22,407 bases of DNA, from the NCBI GenBank assembly GCA_002378125.1, contig DFRF01000035.1:1170-23576 (forward strand). The letters are read 5' to 3'. Made by a program: the position numbers and the translations under genes. The notes beneath the pieces were generated by a model, which saw nothing but the letters and a program-made list of their open reading frames with translations, made no database searches and was not told the DNA's origin. Source of the DNA: Rhodospirillaceae bacterium UBA3470 (GTDB taxonomy: Bacteria; Pseudomonadota; Alphaproteobacteria; Rhodospirillales; Casp-alpha2). This document shows, piece by piece, positions 1 to 6,975 of this stretch; positions within the stretch are counted from its first letter, which is position 1; each line of letters opens with the position of its first letter.

Positions 1-2
1 CC

Positions 3-308
3 CGCCGTAAGCTTAAGGATGTGGCTAGTGTTATCCGTTCGAAGAACGCGGGGCCGCTGCTGTTGACCTTGGATGTGATCCTACCGGACCAGGCGGCTTT
101 TGATCAGGTGGTCGCCGCCGGCGTACTTGCGCCGGCGCGCATGGCGGAACTCTACCGAGTATCCCACAACGAAGTCAGCGTCATTCCCTACGCCCAAGCC
201 CTAGCAATCAAGATCACACTTCCACGCCGGCATCGTTCTGGTGGACCGTCAGATTCCGACGTATACGGTGCGCAACAGCACGTTCCTTTGTTTGACCTTA
301 AGATTTAA
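3..308 (+). CDS. DUF4387 family protein, 5' end outside window
   Basis: About 100 visible residues of a DUF4387 protein, a small family of unknown function. The recognisable signature is the N-terminal ASVIRSKNAGP block, followed by LTLDV, then IKITLPR and, near the C-terminus, DVYGAQQH and PLFDLKI. The frame stays open upstream of the GTG at 21 through residues RRKLKD to the window edge. Family members normally carry a few residues of this kind before ASVIRSK, so the true start is probably outside the window and the GTG at 21 is not it. The family usually sits next to AtuA-like (DUF1446) genes involved in acyclic terpene or related acyl-CoA catabolism; such a partner would lie just upstream and cannot be seen. 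The next gene, tesB-like, follows after 9 bases on the same strand, suggesting cotranscription. The family call is strong; the function is unknown. Confidence 0.85.
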   Translation, partial: RRKLKDVASVIRSKNAGPLLLTLDVILPDQAAFDQVVAAGVLAPARMAELYRVSHNEVSVIPYAQALAIKITLPRRHRSGGPSDSDVYGAQQHVPLFDLKI

Positions 309-317
309 TCACCGAAT

Positions 318-1190
318 ATGGCGCCCATGAGCGACGTATTGCAAACCCTCCTTAATCTTCTTGATTTGGAAGTTCTGGAAGCTGACTTGTTCCGTGGTCA
401 CGGACCTAAGTCGGATCGACCTCGAGTTTTTGGCGGGCATGTCATCGGTCAGGCCCTCGTGGCCGCCAGTCGAACGGTGGAAGGGCGCCGGCCGCATTCG
501 CTACACGCTTACTTCATGCGTCCTGGCGACCCTAGCGTACCTATCATTTACGATGTGGACCTTTTGCGGGACGGACGCAGCTTTGCGACGCGGAACGTTG
601 TGGCGCGTCAGCATGGTCGGCCTATCTATCAGATGGCCGTTTCGTTCATGACGGCTGAAGACCATTTCGATCATCAGGCTGAAATGCCAGACGTGCCCGG
701 CCCCAATGAGCTGCCGCCGGAGAAGGAACGGCGCACGGCCCTAGTGCACCTGTTACCGAAGGCGGATCAGCAACGGTTCCTGTCCGAACGCGCCATCGAA
801 ATCCGACCTATCGACGCGCCGCCGCCGCCAACCCACGAACCATGCGAACCGGTGAGGCGATACTGGGCCAGGACCTTAAAACCTTTACCTGCCGACTTCA
901 CCGAACACGATTGCGTGCTGGCTTATGCCTCCGATATGACGATAGCCGAAACGGCCCTCGCACCGCACGGGCAGACCTGGTATTCGGATGAAATCGTCAC
1001 CGCAAGTCTGGATCATTCCATGTGGTTCCACCGCGACTTCCGGGCCGACGAATGGCTATTGTTTGACCAATGGGCCCCTAGCGCAATGGGAGGGCGCGGG
1101 CTCAACTTTGGCAATATCTTTACCGAGGACGGCCGCCTTGTCGCATCGATGACCCAAGAAGGCATGATCCGGAGACGGGGAGACGCCTAG
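318..1190 (+). CDS. tesB: acyl-CoA thioesterase II (TesB family)
   Basis: Hydrolyses acyl-CoA to free acid and CoA in the cytoplasm. The protein has 290 residues, matching the usual length of about 285-290 for this double-hotdog family. The N-terminal hotdog includes VFGGHVIGQAL (residues 37-47) and SLHAYFMRPGD (61-71). The C-terminal hotdog carries the residues matching the E. coli TesB triad: Asp206 in LAYASD, Ser230 in TASLDHSMWFHR (E. coli has Thr228 here) and Gln280 in MTQEGMIR. The Thr-to-Ser change is conservative. A second in-frame ATG at 327 (MSDVLQ) is an equally good start; neither has a clear Shine-Dalgarno sequence, consistent with coupling to the DUF4387 gene 9 bases upstream. 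Its stop overlaps the stop of the convergent phosphatase gene by four bases. In context it may release acids or recycle CoA during acyl-CoA catabolism. The family is certain; the substrate range is unknown. Confidence 0.92.
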   Translation: MAPMSDVLQTLLNLLDLEVLEADLFRGHGPKSDRPRVFGGHVIGQALVAASRTVEGRRPHSLHAYFMRPGDPSVPIIYDVDLLRDGRSFATRNVVARQHGRPIYQMAVSFMTAEDHFDHQAEMPDVPGPNELPPEKERRTALVHLLPKADQQRFLSERAIEIRPIDAPPPPTHEPCEPVRRYWARTLKPLPADFTEHDCVLAYASDMTIAETALAPHGQTWYSDEIVTASLDHSMWFHRDFRADEWLLFDQWAPSAMGGRGLNFGNIFTEDGRLVASMTQEGMIRRRGDA

Positions 1191-1792
1191 GCAGCCTCTT
1201 CGATAAGCGTTTCAGTACCATTCTTCAAGTGATAGATGACGCCCTGTGGCACGGGTAGAGAGAGGATTTCCTCCGGGTTAAGTTCTCGACATTGACCACG
1301 AATGAAACGTCCGATCATACCGTGGCTCACAGCAAGAACTGGGCGGTCAGTTGGGATATCGGCAATCCAATCTGCGGCGCGGGCTTGAAGCATGGGGCCG
1401 TTTTCGCCGCCACCGGGAATTTGGTAATTCCAGACATCAGCCTTGTAGGCAGCGACCTCTTCGGGCCAGCGCTCGCTGACCTCGGCGCGGGTCCAGGTCT
1501 GCCAATGGCCGCAATGCAGTTCCTGAATACGGTCGTCAGTGATGATCTGGGCGGCATCAATCCCACCCGACTCACAAATCAGCACCGCTGTTTGCCGGCA
1601 CCGACCAAGCGGAGAGCAGTAGAAAGGCATGATGCCACGTTCATCAAAGATCTGGCGCGCCAAGCGGCCGACGGCGCGGGCCTGATTCTGGCCGTTCTCA
1701 GTCAGCGGCGCGTCGAGTTGACCCTGGTAATGGCCGGAGCGGTTCCAAACGGTCTCGCCATGGCGGACCAGGAAAATCTCGGGATGGGGCAT
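1187..1792 (-). CDS. histidine phosphatase family protein
   Basis: A 201-residue member of the phosphoglycerate mutase-like (branch 1) histidine phosphatases, which hydrolyse phosphate esters through a phosphohistidine. The RHGE signature is at residues 10-13 in LVRHGETVWN, with His11 as nucleophile, followed by HYQGQLDAPLTENG. The SPLGRCRQTA motif (60-69) supplies Arg64, and VSHGMIGR supplies the second catalytic His157. The family is broad (cofactor-dependent PGM, CobC, SixA and others), so the substrate cannot be named. It begins 11 bases after the end of the 600-residue GGT-like gene on the same strand and is probably the last gene of that operon. Its stop is embedded in the convergent tesB stop (CTAG). 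No specific link with the GGT-like proteins is evident. Confidence 0.88.
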   Translation of the reverse strand: MPHPEIFLVRHGETVWNRSGHYQGQLDAPLTENGQNQARAVGRLARQIFDERGIMPFYCSPLGRCRQTAVLICESGGIDAAQIITDDRIQELHCGHWQTWTRAEVSERWPEEVAAYKADVWNYQIPGGGENGPMLQARAADWIADIPTDRPVLAVSHGMIGRFIRGQCRELNPEEILSLPVPQGVIYHLKNGTETLIEEAA

Positions 1793-1803
1793 GAAGTCTT
1801 GTC

Positions 1804-3606
1804 CTAACGGCCGGCGGCGTATCCTTGCATAAGACGCGGGTTGGCGGCGGCCTTCAGTAGTTCACCGTCGCGGGCACAAGCTGAGACCCGACCCAACGCC
1901 CAGTCGCCCTCTACGTACAGGCGATGGCCGCGTGCCTCAAGGGCGTCGAGCACATTGTGATCAAAACGTCCTTCAATTTTCACGCCAGCAGGGTCCCACT
2001 CGCGTGGATAGAAAGAACTAGGGCAGTGGTTGGAATGAAAATTCGGCGCGTCGATGGCTTCCTGCAGGTTCATGCCGTGGTGCACGTGACGGAGAAACAT
2101 GTGCAGCGGCCATTGGTCTTGTTGGTCGCCGCCGGGTGTGCCGAAGGCCAGATAGGGGGTGCCATCCCGAAGCGCAATGGACGGAGACAAGGTAATGCGC
2201 GGGCGTTTGCCGGGCGCAATGCAACCGGGGTGCCCCTCATCTATCCAAAACATTTGCCCTCGGGTTGACAGGCAAAATCCAAATTCCGGAATCACCGGTG
2301 ACGACGATAGCCAACCACCGCTGGGCGTTGCCGCGACCATGTTGCCCCATTTGTCGATGACGTCGAGATGGCATGTGTCGCCGCGCGCCTGGCCCATCTG
2401 GGTGATGAACATGTTGTCGTATTCGTGCGCTTTTGGCGACTGGCCACCCAAGGTGGCACCCTTATCAATCAGAAGGGGTTTTTGGCCGTAACCATCGACG
2501 GTGCCGGCGCGGAAATCACGGTTTGCCGTTTCACTGACCAGGGCGCGGCGTTCGTCGTTATACGCATCCGATAGGAGCGTTTCTAGGGGTACGTCGACGA
2601 AGTTAGGGTCACCGTAATAAGTCTCGCGATCGGCGAGGGCGAGCTTTGCGCATTCAACGATGATGTGAACGAACTCCGTGCCGCATGGATCCATGGCGGC
2701 GATGTCGAAACCTTTCAACAGGGCTAGTTGTTGCAGCATCACCGGGCCCTGTGTCCACGGACCAGGCTTGCAGATTGTGTGGGTGTGTCCGCCGGCGGAA
2801 TAGTCATAGGTGACGGGCTCTTCATAGTTAGCTTCGAACCCAGCCAAGTCTTCGGCCTCAAGAAGTCCGCTGTGCGGTATACCGGAGGTATCCATAAATT
2901 CATGGGTGCGACAGAATGCACCCATGATCTCGGCGATAAAGCCCTGATACCAGATCCGCCGGGCCGCCTCGATCTGGGCGTTACGGCCGCTTGCCGACCC
3001 CGCCTCTTTCAAAACCCGTTCGTAGGTTTCTGCGAGCGCAGGATTGCGAAACAGGCTACCCGATTTAGGGCCTTTACCATCCTGTAGATAGAGTGCCGCC
3101 GAGGTTGGCCATTCAGTCTTAAAAAATGGACTGACGAGGTCAATGGCGTCGGCACAGGTGGGAGCGATGGCAAAACCGTTGCGGGCGTAGCCGATGGCGT
3201 ACTCCAGAACCTGGTGTGGGCTAAAGGTCCCATGATCACGAAGCAACTTCATCCAGGCGTCGAAAGCGCCGGGAACGACAACTGGTAGGAGACCGGTTCC
3301 GGGAATACGATCCAGTCCCAGGTCGCGGAAGGCCCTGGGCGTGGCTTTCTCCGGCGCCGTGCCGATGCCGCTTAAGGCGTGGACTTGGTCTTCGTTGGCC
3401 GTTCGAAATAGCACCGGAACCTCGCCAGCTGGGCCGTTCATATGAGGCTCCACCACCTGAAGGGCGAATCCCATGGCGACTGCGGCGTCAAAGGCATTGC
3501 CGCCGCGTTCGAGCACAGACATGCCAGCTGCGGTAGCTAGCCAATGGGTGGACGCACAGACCCCAAAGGTGCCTCGAATTTCCGGTCGTGTGGTAAAGGC
3601 TGTCAT
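1804..3606 (-). CDS. gamma-glutamyltranspeptidase-like Ntn-hydrolase (copy 1)
   Basis: A 600-residue protein of the GGT fold, whose members self-cleave before a Thr that becomes the N-terminal nucleophile of the small subunit. The expected nucleophile is Thr411 in GDTCHLDVIDKWGN, and the oxyanion GlyGly is at 492-493 in FGTPGGDQ. Early family markers are ERGGNAFDAA (33-42) and VVEPHMNG (51-58). The Arg of the canonical FREMAP motif that binds the gamma-glutamyl carboxylate is absent (SGIGTAPE instead), and the downstream Asp-Asp region reads STRGQMFW. No signal peptide is visible, although classical bacterial GGTs are periplasmic. A GGT-related amidohydrolase or acylase acting in the cytoplasm therefore fits better than true gamma-glutamyl transfer; this is inference. 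It lies 56 bases after the second GGT-like gene on the same strand, with a weak AGGA before ATG 3606. Confidence 0.9.
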   Translation of the reverse strand: MTAFTTRPEIRGTFGVCASTHWLATAAGMSVLERGGNAFDAAVAMGFALQVVEPHMNGPAGEVPVLFRTANEDQVHALSGIGTAPEKATPRAFRDLGLDRIPGTGLLPVVVPGAFDAWMKLLRDHGTFSPHQVLEYAIGYARNGFAIAPTCADAIDLVSPFFKTEWPTSAALYLQDGKGPKSGSLFRNPALAETYERVLKEAGSASGRNAQIEAARRIWYQGFIAEIMGAFCRTHEFMDTSGIPHSGLLEAEDLAGFEANYEEPVTYDYSAGGHTHTICKPGPWTQGPVMLQQLALLKGFDIAAMDPCGTEFVHIIVECAKLALADRETYYGDPNFVDVPLETLLSDAYNDERRALVSETANRDFRAGTVDGYGQKPLLIDKGATLGGQSPKAHEYDNMFITQMGQARGDTCHLDVIDKWGNMVAATPSGGWLSSSPVIPEFGFCLSTRGQMFWIDEGHPGCIAPGKRPRITLSPSIALRDGTPYLAFGTPGGDQQDQWPLHMFLRHVHHGMNLQEAIDAPNFHSNHCPSSFYPREWDPAGVKIEGRFDHNVLDALEARGHRLYVEGDWALGRVSACARDGELLKAAANPRLMQGYAAGR

Positions 3607-3662
3607 GGCGAACGCATCCTAACGGATGGTGACGCGCCGGGCGCGACGCGCTGTTTCATTCC

Positions 3663-5258
3663 CTAATACCCAATGGCACAGCCGTCCTTGCGGGGCTCAG
3701 AGCCGCCTGTGAGAATGCCGCGGTCCCAGTCGATCCAGATGGCTTGCGATCCACCGATGGGTTTGGCTGGACGGACCGGCACGTGACCGAGCTTCTTTAA
3801 ACCTTCCACCGTTTCTTCCGGAACAGTGCCTTCCATTTCCACGTTACGGGTGCCCGAGATGGGGAAAATGCGCGGCATGTCCTGGGCTTCCTGGATGTCT
3901 TTGCCAAAGTCAAAGAACTTACTCAGCAGGTGCATATGGCCAAAAGATTGATAGTGCCCGCCCATGACGCCAAAGGGCATTTCTGCCTTGCCGTCCTTAG
4001 TGACCATACCGGGAATAATGGTGTGAAGGGGACGCTTGTTTGGCGCGATGCAGTTTCGATGCCCTGGTTCGATTACGAATCCTTGGGCCCGGTTGGTAAA
4101 AGTAACGCCGGAATTGGGCGCCATAATACCGGCGCCAAAATTGTGAAAGAGCGTATTGATAAACGAACATGCATTCCGGTCTTTGTCGACGACCGAGATG
4201 TAGACCGTGTCCTGGTGTTTCGGAAGTGAGACAGGTGGCAGTGTATCCATGCCGCTGTCGGGGTCAATTTGAGCGCGTAGCGTATCGGCGTGGGCATCGG
4301 ATAACAGGAGATCGACGGGGACGTTGGCCTGTAATGGGTCGGCGACAAAAATGTTACGGTCCTGATAGGCGAGGCGACCGGCCTCGATCTCTTGGTGTAG
4401 GCGTTTAACCGAAAGTGGGTCGACGCCGTCCGTGTCGAACCCACTCATGATATTGAGCAAAAGAAGTGCGATTACGCCCTGACCGTTTGGTGGACATTCC
4501 CAGACAGTATGACCCCGGAAGTCTGTGGAGATTGGGGTGACGTAATCACCGACGGAATTGGCGAAATCTTTCATAGTGTGCAGGCCACCGAGGCTTTGCA
4601 GATAGCTCACCATGTCCTCGGCCAGTTCACCTGTGTAGAAGGCATCGCGACCATTGTCGGCGACCATCTGCAGGGTTCGGGCTAATTCCGGCTGGTGGTG
4701 AATGTCGCCAACCTTCGGTGTGTCTCCATTCGGCATGAAGACGCGCGTCAGGTTTGGGTCTCCCTGTATGAGCGATTGTGCCATAGCGAAGTCGACGCTG
4801 ACCCGCGAAGACACGGGATAGCCGTCTCGGGCGTAGGTAATTGCTGGCTCCAGCACCTCCCCTAAATCCATGGAGCCGTGGTCGCGGTTGAGCTGGCACC
4901 AGGCATCCATCGCTGCCGGCACGGTGACCGCATGTGGGGATTGTTGCTCGATATTGGTGATACCTTGTTTCATGTACCATTCCGCTGTGGCGGCGCCCGG
5001 CGCGCGTCCAGAACCGTTGAAGGCGACCAGTTCATCGGAGCCTTCTGGGGCATAGATGCAGAAACAGTCGCCGCCAATGCCCGTCGACTCTGGTTCCACC
5101 ACGCATTGCACGGCGCAAGCTGTGATGGCCGCGTCCATAGCGTTGCCGCCTCTTTGCAAGATTGAGATGGCGGCCATAGTCGAAAGTGTGTGCGATGTTG
5201 CGGCCATCCCGTTCGGGCCGTGGGCTGGAGACCTGCCGGGAAGTTCAAGGTTGCGCAT
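3663..5258 (-). CDS. gamma-glutamyltranspeptidase-like Ntn-hydrolase (copy 2)
   Basis: A 531-residue GGT-fold protein and first gene of the minus-strand cluster. Markers are QRGGNAMDAA (35-44), VVEPESTGIGGDCF (53-66), PPNGQG (256-261), the predicted autocleavage and nucleophile Thr351 in QDTVYISVVDKD, and the oxyanion GlyGly 433-434 in FGVMGGHYQ. The segment matching canonical FREMAP reads NGSGRAPG (81-88), and the segment matching NNQMDDF reads TNRAQGF, so two residues that recognise the gamma-glutamyl alpha-carboxylate and amine in E. coli GGT are not conserved. This resembles the GGT-like branch that includes HpxW and cephalosporin-acylase-type proteins. There is no signal peptide. ATG 5258 is preceded by a good GAGGGAGA ribosome-binding site. 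It is clearly diverged from copy 1, so recent tandem duplication is unlikely. A GntR remnant lies 54 bases upstream. Confidence 0.9.
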   Translation of the reverse strand: MRNLELPGRSPAHGPNGMAATSHTLSTMAAISILQRGGNAMDAAITACAVQCVVEPESTGIGGDCFCIYAPEGSDELVAFNGSGRAPGAATAEWYMKQGITNIEQQSPHAVTVPAAMDAWCQLNRDHGSMDLGEVLEPAITYARDGYPVSSRVSVDFAMAQSLIQGDPNLTRVFMPNGDTPKVGDIHHQPELARTLQMVADNGRDAFYTGELAEDMVSYLQSLGGLHTMKDFANSVGDYVTPISTDFRGHTVWECPPNGQGVIALLLLNIMSGFDTDGVDPLSVKRLHQEIEAGRLAYQDRNIFVADPLQANVPVDLLLSDAHADTLRAQIDPDSGMDTLPPVSLPKHQDTVYISVVDKDRNACSFINTLFHNFGAGIMAPNSGVTFTNRAQGFVIEPGHRNCIAPNKRPLHTIIPGMVTKDGKAEMPFGVMGGHYQSFGHMHLLSKFFDFGKDIQEAQDMPRIFPISGTRNVEMEGTVPEETVEGLKKLGHVPVRPAKPIGGSQAIWIDWDRGILTGGSEPRKDGCAIGY

Positions 5259-5312
5259 GGATGGGGTCTCCCTCTCGCGTCAATGGGGGCTGGCGAACGG
5301 CTAGAAACGTGT

Positions 5313-5498
5313 TCACCACGACCCCCTCTTGCTGTCCGACACGCGGGTCAGCGACATTTGATACCGATATTGATCCGGCCGATAATGACCGACGATGTAT
5401 TCGAGAACCCTGTCATCGGTGTCGAAGACCTTGCGGCTGGTTCTATGCACTGGTGAGCCAGGGAAGACCTCCAGGCCTGCCGCTTTGGCCGCGTATAT
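5313..5498 (-). pseudogene. GntR-family regulator remnant (UTRA-domain C-terminus)
   Basis: A 61-codon open stretch between an in-frame TGA (plus-strand 5499-5501) and its own TGA at 5313-5315. It encodes a typical C-terminal end of a UTRA effector-binding domain: GLEVFPGSPVHR, then KVFDTDDRVLEY, then HYRPDQYRYQMSLTRV. This pattern (G-x-P-V-x-R, V-x-D-x-x-x-R-x-x-E-Y, Y-R-x-D-x-Y-x-Y) is characteristic of HutC/FarR-type GntR regulators. There is no start codon near its beginning, and reading upstream gives stops and AT-rich sequence. The rest of the UTRA domain and the winged helix-turn-helix, about 450 bases, would have to extend into the plus-strand decarboxylase gene. It is therefore a truncated, probably non-functional fragment. 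It lies 54 bases upstream of the GGT-like operon in the same direction, as a former regulator-first operon would. Confidence 0.8.
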
Positions 5499-5701
5499 TC
5501 AGTGTTTCCGTGTTAATCATGCCTCAGTCTGGCCCCTGATAATAATAGCAAAGTTCGAACCAACAAAGACCGAATGATCTAGATTATGTCTGTTTTGGGC
5601 AAGGATGGTTTGTCTTACTATATTCCAAGTTAATGTAATTTGGCCGCGTTAGGGTGCTAGAAGAAACGTTGGTACAAGAACGCGCATACACCGAGGGTTA
5701 A

Positions 5702-5712
5702 GCGAAATTCGC
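5702..5712. promoter_or_regulatory. 11-bp palindrome, candidate operator
   Basis: GCGAA-A-TTCGC is a perfect palindrome with 5-bp arms around one central base, in the control region of the decarboxylase operon. It sits just upstream of TATACT (5715-5720) and about 30 bases upstream of the extended -10 candidate. Such short palindromes are typical of repressor dimers, including the GntR family, whose remnant lies nearby. Binding is inferred only from symmetry and position. Confidence 0.3.
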
Positions 5713-5740
5713 CCTATACTCAATTTAATGAATGCCACAT

Positions 5741-5749
5741 TGGGATAAT
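5741..5749 (+). promoter_or_regulatory. candidate extended -10 promoter of the decarboxylase-aldehyde dehydrogenase operon
   Basis: TGGGATAAT contains an extended -10 (TGn) followed by GATAAT, five of six matches to TATAAT. No good -35 is found 16-18 bases upstream, which is tolerable for extended -10 promoters. Transcription would start near 5756, leaving a leader of about 60 bases before ATG 5815. This rests on motif matching only. Confidence 0.35.
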
Positions 5750-5814
5750 TGATTTCCTTAATGGGATCGGGCGTGATTTAGTTGCTGGCTAACAAAGAGA
5801 GGAAACCATCACTC

Positions 5815-6333
5815 ATGGACTGGTGGAAAGATATTTATTCGGCCATGAAAGAGGCAGACGTAAAACAAGTAGCCTATGTGCCGGATGCGGGCCACGCCAA
5901 ACTCATTAACGCATGCATCGCCGACAACGATATGCGCGCCGTGCCTTTGACGACTGAGGAAGAGGGCATCGCCATGATGGCTGGCGCTTGGCTCGGAGGG
6001 CAACGAGGTGTCCTGCTCATGCAGTCCTCGGGTGTAGGGAATTGCATCAACATGGTGGGCCTCATGAAGACCTGCCGTTTCCCGTTGGCGACGTTCATCA
6101 CCATGCGGGGTCAATGGCACGAGTTCAATCCATGGCAAATGCCTATGGGTAACGGGACCCAACCAGCGCTGGAGGCCATGGATGTAAATGTCCGGACCGT
6201 TGATGATCCGGCGGATGTGGCAGCGCAATCGGCAGCGCTCCTGCACCGTGCGTTTGTGGGCATGCAGGCCGGTGCACTTCTCCTGCATCAGCGTCTGATG
6301 CCTATTAAAACCTTCAAGGGGAGTGAGGACTAA
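5815..6333 (+). CDS. ThDP-dependent 2-oxo acid decarboxylase, alpha (PYR-domain) subunit, ComD-like
   Basis: A 172-residue protein equal to the N-terminal PYR domain of ThDP enzymes, closest in pattern to sulfopyruvate/phosphonopyruvate decarboxylase alpha subunits. TTEEEGIAMMAGAWLGG (46-62) holds the Glu (about Glu49) that activates the thiamine aminopyrimidine, and LLMQSSGVGNCINM (67-80) matches the ComD LMQNSGLGNSIN block. ATG 5815 is preferred because AGAGAGGA lies about 11 bases upstream; an in-frame TTG at 5782 is unlikely. The stop overlaps the ATG of the beta subunit by one base (TAATG), which couples translation at a 1:1 ratio. The two chains must combine to form an active site. The product would be an aldehyde and CO2, and an aldehyde dehydrogenase follows. 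The substrate (sulfopyruvate, phosphonopyruvate or another 2-oxo acid) is not determined; no xsc, comABC, pepM or phnX gene is nearby. Confidence 0.85.
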   Translation: MDWWKDIYSAMKEADVKQVAYVPDAGHAKLINACIADNDMRAVPLTTEEEGIAMMAGAWLGGQRGVLLMQSSGVGNCINMVGLMKTCRFPLATFITMRGQWHEFNPWQMPMGNGTQPALEAMDVNVRTVDDPADVAAQSAALLHRAFVGMQAGALLLHQRLMPIKTFKGSED

Positions 6334-6944
6334 TGAGCGACTTATCACGCGCCGATGCATTTCCTTTGCGCCGCCGTGAAGTGGCGCAACAGATTCTGGA
6401 TTCTGGCGGTGACGATCTTCTGATGATAACTGGTCTCGGCTCCACCAACTGGGATTTCACAGCTGCTGGCGACAGCCCCTCCATCTTCCCGCTATGGGGG
6501 GCGATGGGCGGCGCTTTGCCGATGGCACTAGGGTTGGCGTTGGCGCAACCGGATAAGCGCATTTTGGTGGCGACGGGCGATGCGGAAATCCTTATGGCGC
6601 TGGGTAGTTTTGCCACCGTCGCCGTTCAGGCGCCAACGAACCTGTCCATCGCTGTGTTTGATAATGAACGCTATGGTGAAACGGGGATGCAGGCCACCGC
6701 CACGGCGCATACGGCAGATCTGGCGGCCATTGCTGCCGCATCCGGTATTATGATCACAAATACGATCCGCGATCAGGTAGAACTGGATGCGGCGGTTCCG
6801 CTGATCATTGAGGAGAAAGGCCCGTCTGTGCACGTGATCAAGGTCCGCGCAGAGCCGCTGCCCTTCGTGTTGCCGCCCAAGGACGGTGCCTACCTGAAGG
6901 ATCGGTTCCGTGCGGCCTTGCTGGGTGACGAGGGCATTGTTTAA
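6333..6944 (+). CDS. ThDP-dependent 2-oxo acid decarboxylase, beta (PP-domain) subunit, ComE-like
   Basis: A 203-residue protein equal to the C-terminal, diphosphate- and Mg-binding domain of ThDP enzymes. The metal/ThDP motif begins at Gly82-Asp83 (TGDAEILMALGS) and ends at Asn111 in VFDNERYGETGMQ; the canonical third Gly is Ala here. WGAMGGALPMALGLALA (55-71) matches the conserved core before the motif. The DNERYGETGMQATAT segment parallels ComE-type DNNAYGSTGGQ. The ATG lies within the alpha-subunit stop, so the two are translationally coupled. The aldehyde dehydrogenase starts 31 bases downstream. The protein resembles beta subunits of sulfopyruvate/phosphonopyruvate decarboxylases, but substrate-selective residues cannot be assigned by eye. 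Confidence 0.85.
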   Translation: MSDLSRADAFPLRRREVAQQILDSGGDDLLMITGLGSTNWDFTAAGDSPSIFPLWGAMGGALPMALGLALAQPDKRILVATGDAEILMALGSFATVAVQAPTNLSIAVFDNERYGETGMQATATAHTADLAAIAAASGIMITNTIRDQVELDAAVPLIIEEKGPSVHVIKVRAEPLPFVLPPKDGAYLKDRFRAALLGDEGIV

Positions 6945-6975
6945 ATAAACAGATTTTCTATCCCGGGAGAACATA

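Larger units (their letters stand above)
5499..5814. other. AT-rich divergent intergenic/control region
   Basis: About 315 bases without a credible gene between the GntR remnant and the decarboxylase operon. The stretch 5581-5640 is only about one third G+C, far below the flanking genes. It holds the promoter candidates for the rightward operon and perhaps for the leftward GGT-like genes. A TATATT at 5619-5624 lies 18 bases after a poor TTGGGC and is not convincing. No RNA gene or long repeat was seen. It may be partly decayed sequence left after loss of the regulator's 5' part. Confidence 0.5.

Noticed and set aside
1292..1807. Plus-strand open frame of 171 codons opposite the histidine phosphatase
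   Set aside because: The minus-strand reading has RHGE and the second catalytic His, while the plus-strand reading has no family features.
1804..5258. Recent tandem duplication of a gamma-glutamyltransferase gene
   Set aside because: The two proteins share only family motifs and differ in length by 69 residues, so the pair is old or was assembled independently.
5595..5624. TTGGGC-18-TATATT as a sigma70 promoter
   Set aside because: The -35 matches only three of six bases and the spot is about 190 bases from the start codon; the extended -10 at 5741 is a better candidate.
5782..5814. Upstream TTG start for the decarboxylase alpha subunit
   Set aside because: The added 11 residues precede the AGAGAGGA ribosome-binding site, which is correctly spaced for ATG 5815.
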